Assembly (NCBI RefSeq): GCF_949987515.2
Contig: NC_082693.1
Location: forward strand, 22,998,994-23,062,993
Length of the DNA stretch: 64,000 bases
Direction of reading: 5' to 3'
From: Delphinus delphis
Lineage: Eukaryota > Chordata > Mammalia > Artiodactyla > Delphinidae
Positions 48,542-60,308 of the stretch are shown one piece after another (position 1 is the first letter of the stretch; every line of letters starts with the position of its first letter). The notes beneath the pieces were generated by a model that worked only from the letters and a program-made list of their open reading frames with translations, was not told the origin of the DNA and did no database searches. The position numbers and the translations under genes are program-made.

Positions 48542-50310
48542 CCGCAGCACCTGGATGAGCACGGGGAACCCTTCATCTTTGTTCCGCTTTATTTCTCAAA
48601 CAGTCACAGTATCTACAATAAGCAACAGATTGTATATTGTTCATCATTCCCACTTCTCGTTTAGAAGTGGAAATGGAAAGCAGGGAATAGGTGCCGATTC
48701 TAAAGTTGCCATGACAGATAAGACACTGGTGAATGAGAGTATAATTGTTTTTCCTCTATTTAATGTAAAGAAAAAAAATCTGTGATATATTATATTTAAA
48801 GTGTTGCATTTAATATGAGTATTTTGCCATAGTGTTTCCATCTACATTCACAGCGTGGAGGATTTGGGAAGCAGTAACCAGTGAGGGAATGATTTTTGAC
48901 AGCACTGCAGCCCTTGAAGCAGGACGTTATATGCTTTCAAAATCAACATGTGGAATTTCTTTAAGCGTTCAGTGCGCCCACTAAATGCCAGCCACACCTC
49001 CACGTGCCTCCACATATTGTCCCATTTTTATATATTTTTCTAAATATATGTATATACTTAGTACATAGAAAATAGAACTTTTATTTTGTGACATAAGGAA
49101 GATGGTAAAAAGATCACATTAAAAAAAATACAGGGATCAAAATTTTCGTATACCAGCTGGTTCTTGGAGAGGTCATAAATGATCTTTCTTTCTCCAAAAC
49201 TGAATTTAATGATGTTGATCATGCCGACTAAATTAGCATATATGACATACCCCTTCTTTGAGGATACATCACAAAATTGTTGAATAGCTTTTTAAGAATT
49301 TCAACCTTAATCTTGGATCCTCTTACCTCATAAGGGAGAATTTGAGGGACATTTAAATACTATTAACTTGAATGCATTCAGAAACTCCCCCAAATTTTGT
49401 AGAGATAATTTCTGAAGAAACAAACAAAACAAAACAAAGCCCTATACAGTATTAAGCTTCTTATCTTCCTCTTTGCTAAATATATCATTACATCAAAATA
49501 CTGACAGTCTTCCTAATGTTATTAATTGTACATTTCTCAGGCTATTAGTGAATGGGATTTTTTTTAAAAAGCTGAATACTTGTCTGAATATTTTGTCTCA
49601 ATCAGAGTTCAGTAACTCAAAGCCTGCACAATTAGTTTCATAATGGCTATATTGTGATGATAAAATGCAGTTCATGTTTTTCTGTAGCACAGGTCCCAGA
49701 CATTCTTTATAAAGAAAGCTGCAACAAAAACTGTTATTATGTTTATTATTTTCTAGGGGTATTAGAAAGAATATTCTCTTTTTTATTCAGTACTTCATCA
49801 TTACTCATGATAGCCAATGGTGGTAAAGACAGGTTTTCACAAATTGGCATAGGGTGGGTAGTTCAGTATATGTCAGTGGACTTGCTTAATAAACTGTATT
49901 TGAATGTCAGTGGTATGATCTTTCAAGCTAACAAGTTACCAAGCTTTTCATCAAGGAACCTGTGATACTAAATTACTATTTATTCATAACTAAAATACTT
50001 TAGTGCTAATAATAATCTTTTGCCCCCTATCATTCATTATTTGGTAACCGTATTGGACTCTTACCGTATTTGTGTTTTATTTTAATGTGAATATGTGTCA
50101 CCATTTGAAAAACAATTTGTTATTCAAACCTGGTGAAAAATACCAGGAGACAGTTATAGATGCCAAGTATTCTTTATTCAGGACAATGTAACATCACTGA
50201 TGATATGTGATATGGTTAAAATTTTTTGATGATATATATTTTATTTACAAAATATTATGCACTGCTGGTATTACCATATGAAAAGAAATAAAGTCAATTG
50301 ATAATTGCCT
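48542..50310 (+). other. PPFIBP1: PPFIBP1 3'UTR
   Basis: AT-rich, without recognisable SINEs. AATAAA at 49888-49893 is a possible proximal poly-A signal. AATAAA at 50287-50292, followed by a T-rich stretch (ATATTTTTATCGTCTGTTAC), is the likely distal one. The 3' end is inferred, not observed. Confidence 0.75.
50287..50292 (+). terminator. Likely PPFIBP1 distal polyadenylation signal
   Basis: AATAAA in the context AAGAAATAAAGTC, with a T/GT-rich element 20-45 nt downstream. Confidence 0.65.
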
Positions 50311-50969
50311 CATATTTTTATCGTCTGTTACTTTCTTTTCCTTTGCTTGGAATAACCAGTAGCCTTTATTTCTGCTCTAGAGAATAGTAACACCAACTCT
50401 TTATAGTTCACAAACTCCCATAAATTTGTTTGAGTAGGATTTATAGCATGTATCAACACATAGAAATTTGAGGCCTTTGCTTGAGAAACTTCTGTATGAA
50501 AGGAAACACAGGCAGCTGAGCTGGGGGATGAGGACTCATGGCAGAGGGATATCAGAAAAGCAAAGGGAAATGACTTGCCTACAGGTTTGGAGAAGTTAGT
50601 TGCAGAAAGAAGTGAGTTCTATATGTATGGTTCTTTAAAGAACTAAGTACTATTTTTAATTAAACTAAAATTTGGAAAAAGGAAACGTGTCTTGGAAGAG
50701 GTTACCAAATATTAAAAGTAGAGTACATACAAGTAAAAGACAGATGGTTTTTTTGTGAAAGTTAATATCTCTAACTTAATAAACCAGCAGGAATCTGTAT
50801 GAGTACAACACACCCAACAGGAAGACCTACATGTTTGTTTAGCGCTGTGTATATATGCTTCCCTGAAGAGTTAGAAAACTGGGACCATGTTAGCAGATGT
50901 GACTTCACTGCAAAACTCTTACTCTGAGAAAGGACAGTTCGCCTGTTTGATATGCGGCAGTAGTGCTGA
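50311..50969 (+). other. Region between PPFIBP1 and REP15
   Basis: No recognisable repeat. It should contain the REP15 promoter or 5'UTR. A tiny upstream ORF, ATG CGG CAG TAG (50952-50963), lies in the REP15 frame and is followed by TGA at 50967-50969. Confidence 0.5.
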
Positions 50970-50984
50970 GTGGGTGCAGGGAAA

Positions 50985-51698
50985 ACGGGGCAAAAACCAT
51001 CGCAGCAGTTGGCTCTAAAGGACGGCAAAGAGGTTCTCGGCATCTGTGAGGTGGTCAGTGGAGCTATAGTCCGTGCAGCCCAGAAACTGAAGGAGTATCT
51101 TGGATTTGAAGACACGCTGACTAATCTATGCCCAGCTCCAAACACTCTCAATGAGATCTTCTTAATCCACTTCGTCACTTTCTGCCATGAAAAAGGCATT
51201 GACAACTGGCTTACTACCACCAAGATGACCAAACACCAAGCCTTACTGTTTGGGGCGGACTGGATTTGGACATTTTGGGCATCCGATAAGCAAATAAGGC
51301 TCCAGCTGGCAGTACAGACTCTACAGATGTCTTCTCATCCTCCTGTGGAATCGGAGCCTTGTGACCCCTCCAATCCAGAACCCAGGGCAGAGGGGTCTTT
51401 CAGCAATAGAAGTAGGTTTGATAAGCTGGAAGAATTCTGTAACTTGATAGGAGAGGATTGTCTGGGCCTGTTTATCATCTTTGGTGTGCCAGGAAAGCCT
51501 GAAGACCTCAGACATACTGTTGTCCTGGACAGTATCAAACGTGAGACAGTGAGGGGCCATCTGCCGGGAGGGACGGCCGTGGCACGATTCATCCTGGAAA
51601 CTGAAGATTGTGTCTCCATCAGGGAACTGCTTGGAAACTGTCTGAGTCAGAAAGACAGGCTGAGAGAGGTGGGCAAGGTTTATATTAGCATCCTCTGA
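50985..51698 (+). CDS. REP15: REP15, Rab15 effector protein, start codon ACG
   Basis: Rab15 effector that binds GTP-loaded Rab15 and helps recycle transferrin receptor from the endocytic recycling compartment. Single exon, about 237 residues (human 236), ending [11 protein letters not shown] and TGA. Conserved blocks include [59 protein letters not shown] and [12 protein letters not shown]. The human protein begins M-G-Q-K as I recall; here the aligned codons are ACG GGG CAA AAA at 50985. The only upstream options in frame are GTG at 50970, directly after a TGA. The next in-frame ATG is about 70 codons in. The body has no stop or frameshift, so either ACG (A at -3, G at +4) initiates, or the product is lost or shortened. 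Confidence 0.9.
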   Translation, partial: TGQKPSQQLALKDGKEVLGICEVVSGAIVRAAQKLKEYLGFEDTLTNLCPAPNTLNEIFLIHFVTFCHEKGIDNWLTTTKMTKHQALLFGADWIWTFWASDKQIRLQLAVQTLQMSSHPPVESEPCDPSNPEPRAEGSFSNRSRFDKLEEFCNLIGEDCLGLFIIFGVPGKPEDLRHTVVLDSIKRETVRGHLPGGTAVARFILETEDCVSIRELLGNCLSQKDRLREVGKVYISIL

Positions 51699-52479
51699 AC
51701 TGGCTATGTGAGATGAGACTGGCCTGTAAGATAAAAAGGAAAAAAATATTTTATTTTAATAAGCAAGTTCATCCTCTTGCATCATCCCCTCATGGGATTT
51801 CTTTTTTCTCCTCTTCCCCGACCCCACATTGAATGAAAACCATCACCTGGGTCAAAACATCTTAGTATCATGATTATGGACAGAAAAAATCCTGCCTGTA
51901 TTTCAGGGAAAATGTAACAATTTAGCTTAATCTTTTATTTATTATTCAACAATTAAAGTGGGAAGAGAGGATAATAAAGTCACCCTTAAAGTTCGATTTG
52001 AAAAACAAATTGTGTGGTTGACAGAGTAAGTCTAGCATTTGAAAGTGTAAAGTGTGTTTTGACTTCTGTGCGTGGGAAGTGGGTAGAACAGGTTTAATTA
52101 CATTGACAAAACCGGTTTCGTTTCAGGACTCCTAAGCAAAACCTAGCCTGGCTCTCTTCCTCTCTACCCTGATCCCACCTCATCCCAAGCTGCTTCCTCT
52201 GCACAGAGAGGACCTTGGTGGGATCCCTCTAGGACTCAAGTGTTAGCTTTACCTATGATTTAAACACAGTGACCCATTTAACTATCCCTCGTAATAATGA
52301 TTAACATCTGTTTAGCATTTGCAGTAAGGAAAGTGTATTCACGTATAAAAAACATCTTTACTTAAAAGCCTGGGTGGGATTATAACAGCACTGTAGGGAA
52401 GGAAACATAATTTTCCCTCTATGCTTCTAGAGGACAGAAGCAAAAAAAACAAAACAAAAAATGCTTAAAAGTGTACATG

Positions 52480-53190
52480 GAAGATCAGTTCATTCCACGT
52501 GATTATTAAATACCTGTTACTTGGTAGGCCCTGTTCCATGCCTTGCCAGTCCAGCATTAAGAAGAACAAAGTCCCCACTCTCAGGGAGTTTTCCTCTTAA
52601 TGGTGGAAGATAGACAATAAACAAATACTTGCACATATATTTTAAATGCATATTTAAATAAATGTCAGGGGTGGTATAAAGGAAAATTAAGTATGGGTAA
52701 GGGGAGAGAGCGTGAAGGAGATGCTATTTTATATGACGTGGTTAAGGGAAGCCTCAGAGAGAAGGGGGCAATTTACCAGCGATCTGAATGGAGAGAGAGC
52801 ATCAGTGCAGGTATCTGGGAAAGAGTGTTCTAGGCATAGGGAACTGCCGGTGCCAAGGGCCTGACACGGGAGTGGAGTTGATGTGTTTGAGGCATAGCAA
52901 CAGAGGATGTGTGGATGGAGCAAAGTGACCTGGAAGGAGATTGTTAGGAGATGAGGTCGGAGAAGGAGCCAGCAAACAGGAGAAGCAGATCATATTTGTA
53001 AGGACTCTGGATTTTACTCTGAGTGATATGGGGACAGACATGCCTTGATCTGACTTACACACTAAAAACCTCACTGGATTGCTGGGTGGAGACTAGATTG
53101 CAGGGAGAAAAGAGTGGCAGCTCCCGGGGTGGGGGCAGCTAAGAAACTGTTATAATAATTTAGAGGAGAGAAAAGAGTAGCCTGGACCAA
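52480..53190 (+). repeat. Ancient repeat, family uncertain (also seen near 58310-59160)
   Basis: Shares segments with 58310-59160: CCAGCGTGGCTGGAGC-type, GGATTTTACTCTGAGTG, and a GATCTGACTTAC segment near an expected ACTGGCTGCTG block. The 5' part resembles the L2-style motif (ACCTGTTACTTGGTAGGCCC). The family cannot be fixed by eye. Confidence 0.45.
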
Positions 53191-53554
53191 AGTGGCAGAG
53201 GAGGAGGGGTGAAGAGGTCAGATTAGGAGGAGTTGCCGGTAAAGCTTACGTCATTGGCTGATGATTGGATGAAATATAATCACAATTAGAACGCTGATTT
53301 CCAAACTTCTTAAATATGACATTCCTTCATTCCAGGAAACCAAAAGTCCAAGGAAACCATTTTAGCCCTCTGTCTTCGATAAGCAGGGAAAAATAGGTGC
53401 GAGAGACATCTCTTCAAGTTGTCAAGCAAGAATTATTGTTACTTGGAATGCGCCTGGCAGGTTATGATACTCGGTCAACTTACGTTTCCATGTGTATAGT
53501 GACCCCTGTCTGCAGCAAAGCTGTGTAGCGTAAGCTATCCAGAAGGTGGTGTAA

Positions 53555-53745
53555 CAGAGTAAGAAGAGTTTTCAACCTGGAATCAGATGTGGGTTTGAGT
53601 CCCAATTCTCTTAAGAGCAGAGTCTAGTGGTTTAACTCTTCGTTCTCTTATCTGTAAAATGTGAATGACTTCAACTAATTCAAAGGAGACAATGCCTGTG
53701 ACAACATTTTCTATACTGAAGTGTAAGTCTACCAAAAGTTTGAAA
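53555..53745 (+). repeat. MIR remnant
   Basis: AACCTGGAATCAGATGTGGG, TTTGAGTCCCAATTCTC, then TTAACTCTTCGTTCTCTTAT and CTGTAAAATGTGAATGA follow the MIR order, diverged. Confidence 0.6.
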
Positions 53746-53791
53746 AGTCTAATACAAATTGTAAACATTCGTGTTATAAATAGCTGAAAGA

Positions 53792-54149
53792 GGGACTTCC
53801 CTGGTGGTGCAGTAGTTAAGAATCCGCCTGCCAATGCAGGGGACACGGGTTCGAGCCCTGGTCCAGGAAGATCCCACATGCTGTGGAGCAACTAAGCCCA
53901 TGCGCCACAACTACTGAGCCTGTGCTCTAGAGCCTGTGAGCCACAACTACTGAGCCCACGTGCCGCAACTACTGAAGCCCAGGCGCCTAGAGTCCGTGCT
54001 TCACAACAGGAGAAGCCACCGCAATGAGAAGCCCACGCACTGCAACGAAGAGTAGCCCCCGCTCGCCGCAACTAGAGAAAGCCCGCGCGCAGCAACGAAG
54101 ACCCAACGCAGCCAAAAATAAATACATTTTTTAAAATAAATTTAAAAAA
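53792..54149 (+). mobile_element. Long-form CHR SINE with TSD
   Basis: Begins GGGACTTCCCTGGTGGTGCA and carries the long 3' part (CAACGAAGACCCAACGCAGC). ATAAATAGCTGAAAGA (53776-53791) and ATAAATAGCTGGAAGA (54150-54165) form a 16-bp duplication with one mismatch. Confidence 0.95.
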
Positions 54150-54239
54150 ATAAATAGCTGGAAGATATGTCAGACTCACCATGTTTTTTTAAATGAAAAT
54201 AAAGATGTGAAGCATTGGCTGATTTTAAAAATACTGTAT

Positions 54240-54840
54240 TCTCATTTTTTTAAATCTGCATTTTGATGTAAAAATTTAAGTACAGAAGTATAGAAAGTTA
54301 GGTCTTCAGGAGTCTCACCAACACCCCATACCAGTTTACTGTTTACCTTTCAAGAATGTGTAGTGCATATGAAAAGTATTTTACACAAATGGAATTATAT
54401 CTATAAGTGTCTTGTAACCTGCATTTTAAAAACTATATATTGTGGGAAAATTTCCATGCTAATACATTTATATCCACTTCATCCTTTATAAGGCCGACAT
54501 CAGTGGTTCTCAGTCCTGCCTGCATATTAGGTTGACTTGGGAAACTTAAAACAAAAGCAAAAAACCCCACCAAGTTTGCAAACACACCTAGACCAATTGA
54601 ACAGCATCTCAGAGAGAGGCCTAGACGGGTTTTTTTAACCTCCTAAAGTATTGATAATTCTAATGTTCAACTGGGATTAAGATGTATGTGTCTAAGTAGT
54701 ATTCTATGTTGTATGTATACACCATAATGTATTTAATCTATACTGTTTTGATGGATATTTGAGTTGCATACCTGGATATTTGCATATTGTCAATTTACCA
54801 TGCTTGTGAATAGACATACTTTGTTCACTCACTTTTTTCT
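54240..54840 (+). repeat. Old L1-like segment split by MER5-type element
   Basis: Left part with TAGTGCATATGAAAAGTATT and right part with TAGTATTCTATGTTGTATGT flank the MER5-type insert. The assignment to L1 is tentative. Confidence 0.45.
54500..54665 (+). mobile_element. MER5-type (hAT-Charlie) non-autonomous DNA transposon
   Basis: CAGTGGTTCTCAGTCCTGCC at the left end is the MER5 terminus, followed by GCATATTAGGTTGACTTGGG, GACCAATTGAACAGCATCTC and GCCTAGACGGG. The right terminus is degraded. Confidence 0.75.
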
Positions 54841-54869
54841 GTAAGTGCATATTTATTTATTTTTGAGTT

Positions 54870-55165
54870 AGTGTTCTCCAGTTTTATTGAGATATAACTG
54901 ACGTGCAGCACTGTATTAGTTTATACAGCATAATGATTTGACTTACATATATTATGAAATGAAAACCACAATAAGTTTAGTTAACATCCATCATTTCATA
55001 TAGATGCAAAAAAAAAAAATGTTCCATGTGATGAGAACCTTTAGGATCTATCTTTTAGCAACTTCCAAATATACCATCCAACAGTGTTAACTACAGTCAT
55101 CATGCTGTACATCACATCACTAAGTACTTATTTATCTTATAACCGGAAGTTTGGTTCACTCACTT
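54870..55165 (-). repeat. Old L1 3' region, antisense
   Basis: TCCAGTTTTATTGAGATATA, TTAACATCCATCATTTCATA, and CTACAGTCATCATGCTGTAC are typical of ancient L1 3'UTRs in reverse. Confidence 0.75.
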
Positions 55166-55989
55166 TTTATAAAGTTAGTTTTGATTAAAAATAGCTCTCT
55201 GACAAAGTCATTGGATTAATGCAGTTTTCAAATACCAATTATTAAAAATCTTAATATTTAAAATTGATCTACACAGAACTGACTACATAATTTGTGGGGC
55301 CCAGTGCAAACTGAAAATATGGAGCTCTTTGTTTAAAAACTATTAAAAATTTCAAGACAGGGACAGCAGAGCATTAAGCCAAGCACAGGGCTCCTCTAAG
55401 TATGTGTCACAAGCCCATGAAACCAGCCTAGCTTCTACAGTATACTGGGTTATTTGGTCACTAAGGCTAATGAAAAGATTTCTATCATGATTGAGTGATT
55501 GCACCTCTAAGATCTTTTCTAACTGAAAGAGTATGTTATTCTTACTAACTCCTATGTACATGACAGTACATGCTTTACTCTATACACTGCATGAAACACA
55601 TAGCATTATTGCCCGTTGATAGCATTACAGGTGAGTTTTTAACTTTCAATATAGAACGAACTTCATAGTACTTGATATCAGGGAAAACAATAAGTATTTT
55701 CTGGCTCTTCTAATTCCAGTCATATCTACCTACTTTACTCTTAGAGAGAGAGTAAAACGAAAGCATAAGCAGTTTGAACAAGGAACTAAGTCTCTTAACA
55801 TCTTGCTCAGAAATTGAGAAGTCTCTGGATATGAAATAATTCTATAAGGATTCATACTCATTTGTCCTTAAATTTCTACGGGATAGGCCTTGTACTTTAT
55901 CCCACTAAAATATACAAAATTGAGAGAAAAAGTGGCTGCTGCATTGACCCTGAGCTTAATTCTAATGGCCACCTTTATATTATGCCTTC

Positions 55990-56155
55990 TGAAACATTAC
56001 TCACCTAATCACTGTGGTCCTCAAGAAGATAATATTGTTCCCATTTTCTCTGAAACTGAAGTTCAGAGAGGTTAGGTGCACTTGCCCAAGATCACAAAGA
56101 AACAGAGCCTGGATTCAAATCCCACACCCATCTGATTTAAAGGCCATGCTTTTAA
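55990..56155 (-). repeat. MIR element, antisense
   Basis: AATATTGTTCCCATTTTCTC, then AGAGAGGTTAGGTGCACTTG, CCCAAGATCACAAAGAAACA and GAGCCTGGATTCAAATCCCA. Confidence 0.75.
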
Positions 56156-56159
56156 TCTT

Positions 56160-56440
56160 AAAAATGGAGGACAGGGGATAATACCATGTGAAGATGGAGG
56201 TAGAGATTGGAGTGATGTGTCTACAAGCCAAAGAAAGCCAAAAACAGCCAGCAACCATCAGAAACCAGGAGAGAGGCATAAACAGATGCTCCCTCAAAAC
56301 ATCCGGAATGAACCATCCCTTGCCAACACCTGGATTTTGGACTTCTAGCTTCTAGAACTGTAAGAGAATAAAATTCTGTTGTTTTAAGTTACCCGGTTTC
56401 TGGTACTTTGTTACAGCAGCCCTAGCAAACAAATACACAC
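56160..56440 (+). repeat. LTR-type fossil, MLT/MaLR-like
   Basis: CCATGTGAAGATGGAGGTAG, TGGATTTTGGACTTCTAGCT, AACTGTAAGAGAATAAAATT and GCAGCCCTAGCAAACAAATA resemble MaLR-type LTRs. No viral coding sequence. Confidence 0.5.
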
Positions 56441-57339
56441 CTAATACACCATACTTCTGCTTTGAAGCAATAATAGGATAATAAGAGGTCAGAAAAGATG
56501 AGGATGGTGATTATTACAAGTATTTGTCCTTATCATGCCACATACTGCTTGATGCCCATGGCACACCTGTTGTTCACAGGTAGAATACCCTGGGACACCT
56601 GCACAGCTCTGCTCTACTTGGTATGCTTACCAAGAGACAGTTGTGTTTGTTCCCAGTTGTTCTTGTTATCATACTTCTGTGCTTTGAGTATTATACATAC
56701 CGATTGAAAAGAAGAGAGGATAATTTTATTAAGAGTTGTATGTTAATCCATTCTATGGTAGAAAATAAGAGCGCTCACTAAAGGATAACCATTATTTTCT
56801 AGGTCCTGATGCGTTCTGCCGTTTTGCAATTCTAACCTGATCTACAAACAAGCTAACCAAATCATTGATAGCAGTTACAGCCTGTGCGCACGGGGCGCTC
56901 AGTGTATGCTAGTATTGTACCCAGACGTTTGATTGATTAGGACCACACATCCTAAAGATGGTGAAGTCAAGTTTTAAACTCAAGTACTAGTCTGGTTCAA
57001 GAGGCCATCCTTTTATTACTATTGGATCCTGCCTCTCTCCTCAAAGCATATCACTTGCACTAGCTGAAGACTTCAAGAAAGTGCAGAAACGCAGCAATTG
57101 CGAAGAAGCAGGGGCTTAGGGTAGACTACCTGACTCTTGGGCCATCTGAGGTTCTGCCCTCACCTGCCCTCTGTAAGCCACATTTCCCCCATCCCTATGG
57201 TCCTTATTTACAATTGTCTTTGGACTGACTGCTTCGATTTTTTTTTTTAAATCTTTTTACTTTCTTTTCATTACTTTCTCTATGCTGGGGGATATTTTCT
57301 TGCACGTTTCACTCGGGCTCTGAATTCGCAGGCCCAAGT

Positions 57340-57460
57340 GTTTTCTGTTTCTCCCTCCCAGGGGCGGGGCAAGACGAGGCGAGCCTGCGCAATAGGGCCT
57401 CAGACCCGCCCCTTGACCCGGTAGCGCGCTTGTCCTCTCCCACTTGCCGTCTTCGCAGCT
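57340..57460 (+). promoter_or_regulatory. MRPS35: MRPS35 CpG-rich promoter and 5'UTR
   Basis: A sharp rise in GC/CpG content, continuing to about 57,700. GGGGCGGGGC (57361-57370) is an Sp1-type box. CCTGCGCAATAG contains an NRF1-like half site (TGCGCA). CGCTTCCGG downstream (about 57590) is an ETS/GABP-type motif. The sequence around the start (GCTATGGCGGC) matches a YY1 site. There is no TATA box. These fit a housekeeping promoter of a nuclear-encoded mitochondrial gene. The start site is not observed. Confidence 0.75.
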
Positions 57461-57572
57461 ATGGCGGCCGCTCGGTTCCCTGCGTGCCTGGTCCTGCAGC
57501 CGCGGGTCAGAAGCCTTCGAGCCTTTTCCACCTCTGTGTCTCCGGCCACTCGCTCTCCGAGACCAAGCCCGT
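57461..57572 (+). CDS. MRPS35: MRPS35 coding exon 1, start and targeting sequence
   Basis: ATG at 57461 in context GCAGCTATGG. 112 nt, 37 codons plus one base (T). Encodes an amphipathic, Arg-rich mitochondrial presequence, ending ATRSPRPSP. The donor is CCGT|gtgagt; this choice gives S-T-T-E-R-T after joining exon 2, matching human S-L-P-E-R-T. Confidence 0.93.
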
Positions 57573-58309
57573 GTGAGTGTCTGCCCCTTCGCTTCCGGGC
57601 TTTTGGGGAAGTGAGGGGGGCGGAATACAGGCCCATGATGGCCGCCGCGGTGGCGGAGCCAGAGCCGCCTCAGCGAGGCCGGTACGTCCTCTGCTGGTCT
57701 GTCGCTGGCCCGCCTAGTAGGAAAGCCGCGGATGTGGGTCTGCCCTCTGTGCGGAGTGTCGCCTGGTTCTTGGCAGGCAATTTCTGTTTGCAGGTCCTTT
57801 GGGCGCCGCGAGCTTTCTCCCTCCCTTCTGCGTGACCTGCGCTTTCAGATGCTCCCTCCTGGGGCCACCGGCACAGGTCTCTCTCTCTGGTTGCTGGTGC
57901 TCGTAGTGTTTGTTGAGCAGTGTTGAACCATGGATTTTTCCGAAATTTAAGAGAAGCGTACAAGCGTCCTAGAATAAACTACAACTCTGAATTCCAGGGC
58001 TAGTGGTCGCGTGCAGTTATTCACCAGGTCCTATCCTGGTGATATTTTCTGTAATATGTCTAATGTTCATACTACTAACTGTCCAGTTTAAGCCACTAAC
58101 TCTCACTTCTACGATAGTTTCTTCACTGGTCTCTCTTTCTGCTCTTGTTCTCCTACCTTGAATTCTCACAACAGCCAGAGTGAGGTGTGCAAAAAGCAAA
58201 TGTTAACTTGCCACTCCCATGTTCAAAATCTACAAATGGTTTTTCATTGCTTTGAGACAAATTCCTTAATGCATCATAGTAGCTCTTTCTAGTCTGAACA
58301 CTCTTTTTA

Positions 58310-59160
58310 ATCTTTCATTCATCTATTCATTCTACAAATACTTAACTTCTACTGTGTGCTAGGTGGTGTTCTAGATACTGGGATAGAGCAGGGCCCTTCA
58401 TCTCATGAAGCTTACATTCTTGGGGGGAAATCAGATCATAAACAGGGAAACAGTGTCAGTACGATGTTAGGTGCTATGAAGAAAAATAAAGCAGGGTCTT
58501 GAGAATGATGGATTGGGGGAATAGTGGCTGTAGGACAAGATAAGATAGGGTAGTCAGGAAAGAACTCCTGGGGGAGTGACATTTGAGTAGATCTGCGGGA
58601 AGAGCATTGGGAATTGCAAGTGCAAAAGCTCAAAAGTGAGAACAAGCTTAGGGGTGTGACCAAGGAACAGAAAAAAGGCCAGCGTGGCTGGAGCTAAGTG
58701 AGTAAAGAGAAGAGTGGAAGTATAAGATACCAGAAAAATACATAATGACCTCATCTGGTAAAGACTTATGGGCATTTGGCTTGGATTTTGTTATAAGTTT
58801 GGGATCACATTGGTAGGTTTGGAACAGGGAGTGATATAATATGATGTATACTTTTAAAAGATCACTGGCTGCTGTGTAGAGAGCCAGGGGTAAGAGTGGA
58901 AGCCAGGAGACCAGTTTGGAGCTGATATAGTACTCCAAATGAGATGATAGTGGCTTGGATTGAAGCAATAGTGGAGCTGGTGTGGTTGGATTTGGTATAT
59001 ATTCTGAAAGTCCTGCTAACAGGATTTAGTGACGGATTTGATATGGAGCTTGAGGAAAAGTCTCAAGGAAGCATGTTAGATTTTTATCCTGAGAACTTGG
59101 ATGAATGTTGATACCATTTAGAGGGACTGGGAAGACTGGAAGAAGGAAATCAAGAGCTCT
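58310..59160 (+). repeat. Ancient repeat, family uncertain
   Basis: Starts with TCATTCATCTATTCATTCTA and ACTGTGTGCTAGGTGGTGTT (L2-style tail motif), then GACATTTGAGTAGATCTGCG, GAAGAGCATTGGGAATTGCA, GTGGCTGGAGCTAAGTGAGT and TCACTGGCTGCTGTGTAGAG. Shared layout with 52480-53190. Confidence 0.5.
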
Positions 59161-59213
59161 GCCTATGATGTGTTTTAGTTGAGATGCCTATTAAATATAT
59201 CTCTGACCTATTA

Positions 59214-59450
59214 GAGCTTCCCTGGTGGCGCAGTGGTTGAGAGTCCGCCTGCCGATGCAGGGGACACGGGTTCGTGCCCCGGTCCGGGAAGATCCCACAT
59301 GCCACAGAGCTGCTGGGCCCATGAGCCATGGCCACTGGGCCTGCGCGTCCGGAGCCTGTGCTCCGCAGTGGGAGAGGCCACAACAGTGAGAGGCCCGCGT
59401 ACCCCCCCCCAAAAAAAATATGTATGTATATATATATATATATATATGTA
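59214..59450 (+). mobile_element. CHR SINE with TA-rich tail
   Basis: Full-length. Its tail has become C-rich, then A and a (TA)n/(TG) run. TGACCTATTA is repeated at 59204-59213 and 59451-59460. Confidence 0.94.
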
Positions 59451-60029
59451 TGACCTATTAAATATCACTTTTCTTAGCGCTCCTTATGCCCTACTCTTAA
59501 ATTTCAGCCATATAGAACTTGTTTACTTTGATTTTCCATCTTCTCTCTCACTCTAGAACACTTTTTCTACTTGCCTGTTCCCATGGCTACTTCCTGTTCA
59601 TGTTTAAGGTTTTCGCTTGAAGTCCACTTCTTCAGGGATATTTTCCCCAACTAATTGACTAGGTTGGGTCCCCTGCGGTGTGCTTCATTAATATTTATAA
59701 CTGTTTATTGAAATTACTTGCTAAATAGTTATCTTATTTGACAGACTCTGCATTCAGTGAGAGCAAGGACTGTGTCTCTGTTGTTCATTGCTGCCTTCCG
59801 AGTTGCTGGTACACAATATCACTCAAACAGTTTTTGAATAAATCAATGAATTACTATTGAGGGATGAATAAGAATTTGTCAGATGAAGAGATGAAGTGGA
59901 GAGGGAGTAGGGGATAGAAGGCAGGCAGATGAAAGGGAGGCACATTGTAGACAGACAGAACAGAAAGTTCAGAGAAAAACTCAGGGACCTGGTGCTGGAA
60001 GTTCGGTGTAGTTATGGGGCTTGTGAAGC

Positions 60030-60240
60030 TTGAGTTAGTGGTTCAGAATGTGAGGTCTTTTGTGCTATGCTGTCATCACCCTGACTACTTGGTCTTTAGT
60101 TTTCTTGGCTAAAAGACCTCTAAATAAGGATAATAACAGTACTTACAGTTATTGTGAAGAATAAGATTAAATGAGATAATGAAAAGTATTTAGCACAGTG
60201 TCTGGACATGTGAAAGTGCTGAATAAATACAGTTATTATA
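60030..60240 (+). repeat. MIR element
   Basis: AGTGGTTCAGAATGTGAGGT, GGATAATAACAGTACTTACA, GATTAAATGAGATAATGAAA and TTAGCACAGTGTCTGGACAT, then GTGCTGAATAAATACAG. Confidence 0.7.
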
Positions 60241-60308
60241 TATTATTTTAGTAGAGCAAAACATTAATTTAGAGAGACATAAGTTAATATTTTAAAAGGT
60301 AGATACTG

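Larger units (their letters stand above)
51699..57340. other. Intergenic region REP15 to MRPS35, repeat-rich
   Basis: Contains a possible REP15 poly-A signal (AATAAA, 51973-51978), an ancient repeat (about 52480-53190), a MIR remnant (about 53555-53745), a long-form CHR SINE (53792-54149), old L1 pieces with a MER5-type insert (54240-55160), an antisense MIR (about 55990-56155) and an LTR-type fossil (about 56160-56440). No gene was recognised. Confidence 0.65.

Noticed and set aside
57400..57636. Minus-strand ORF in the MRPS35 promoter, suggesting a divergent gene
   Set aside because: The frame is GC-driven and unrecognised, with no splice or similarity support. A bidirectional promoter cannot be excluded but is not shown.
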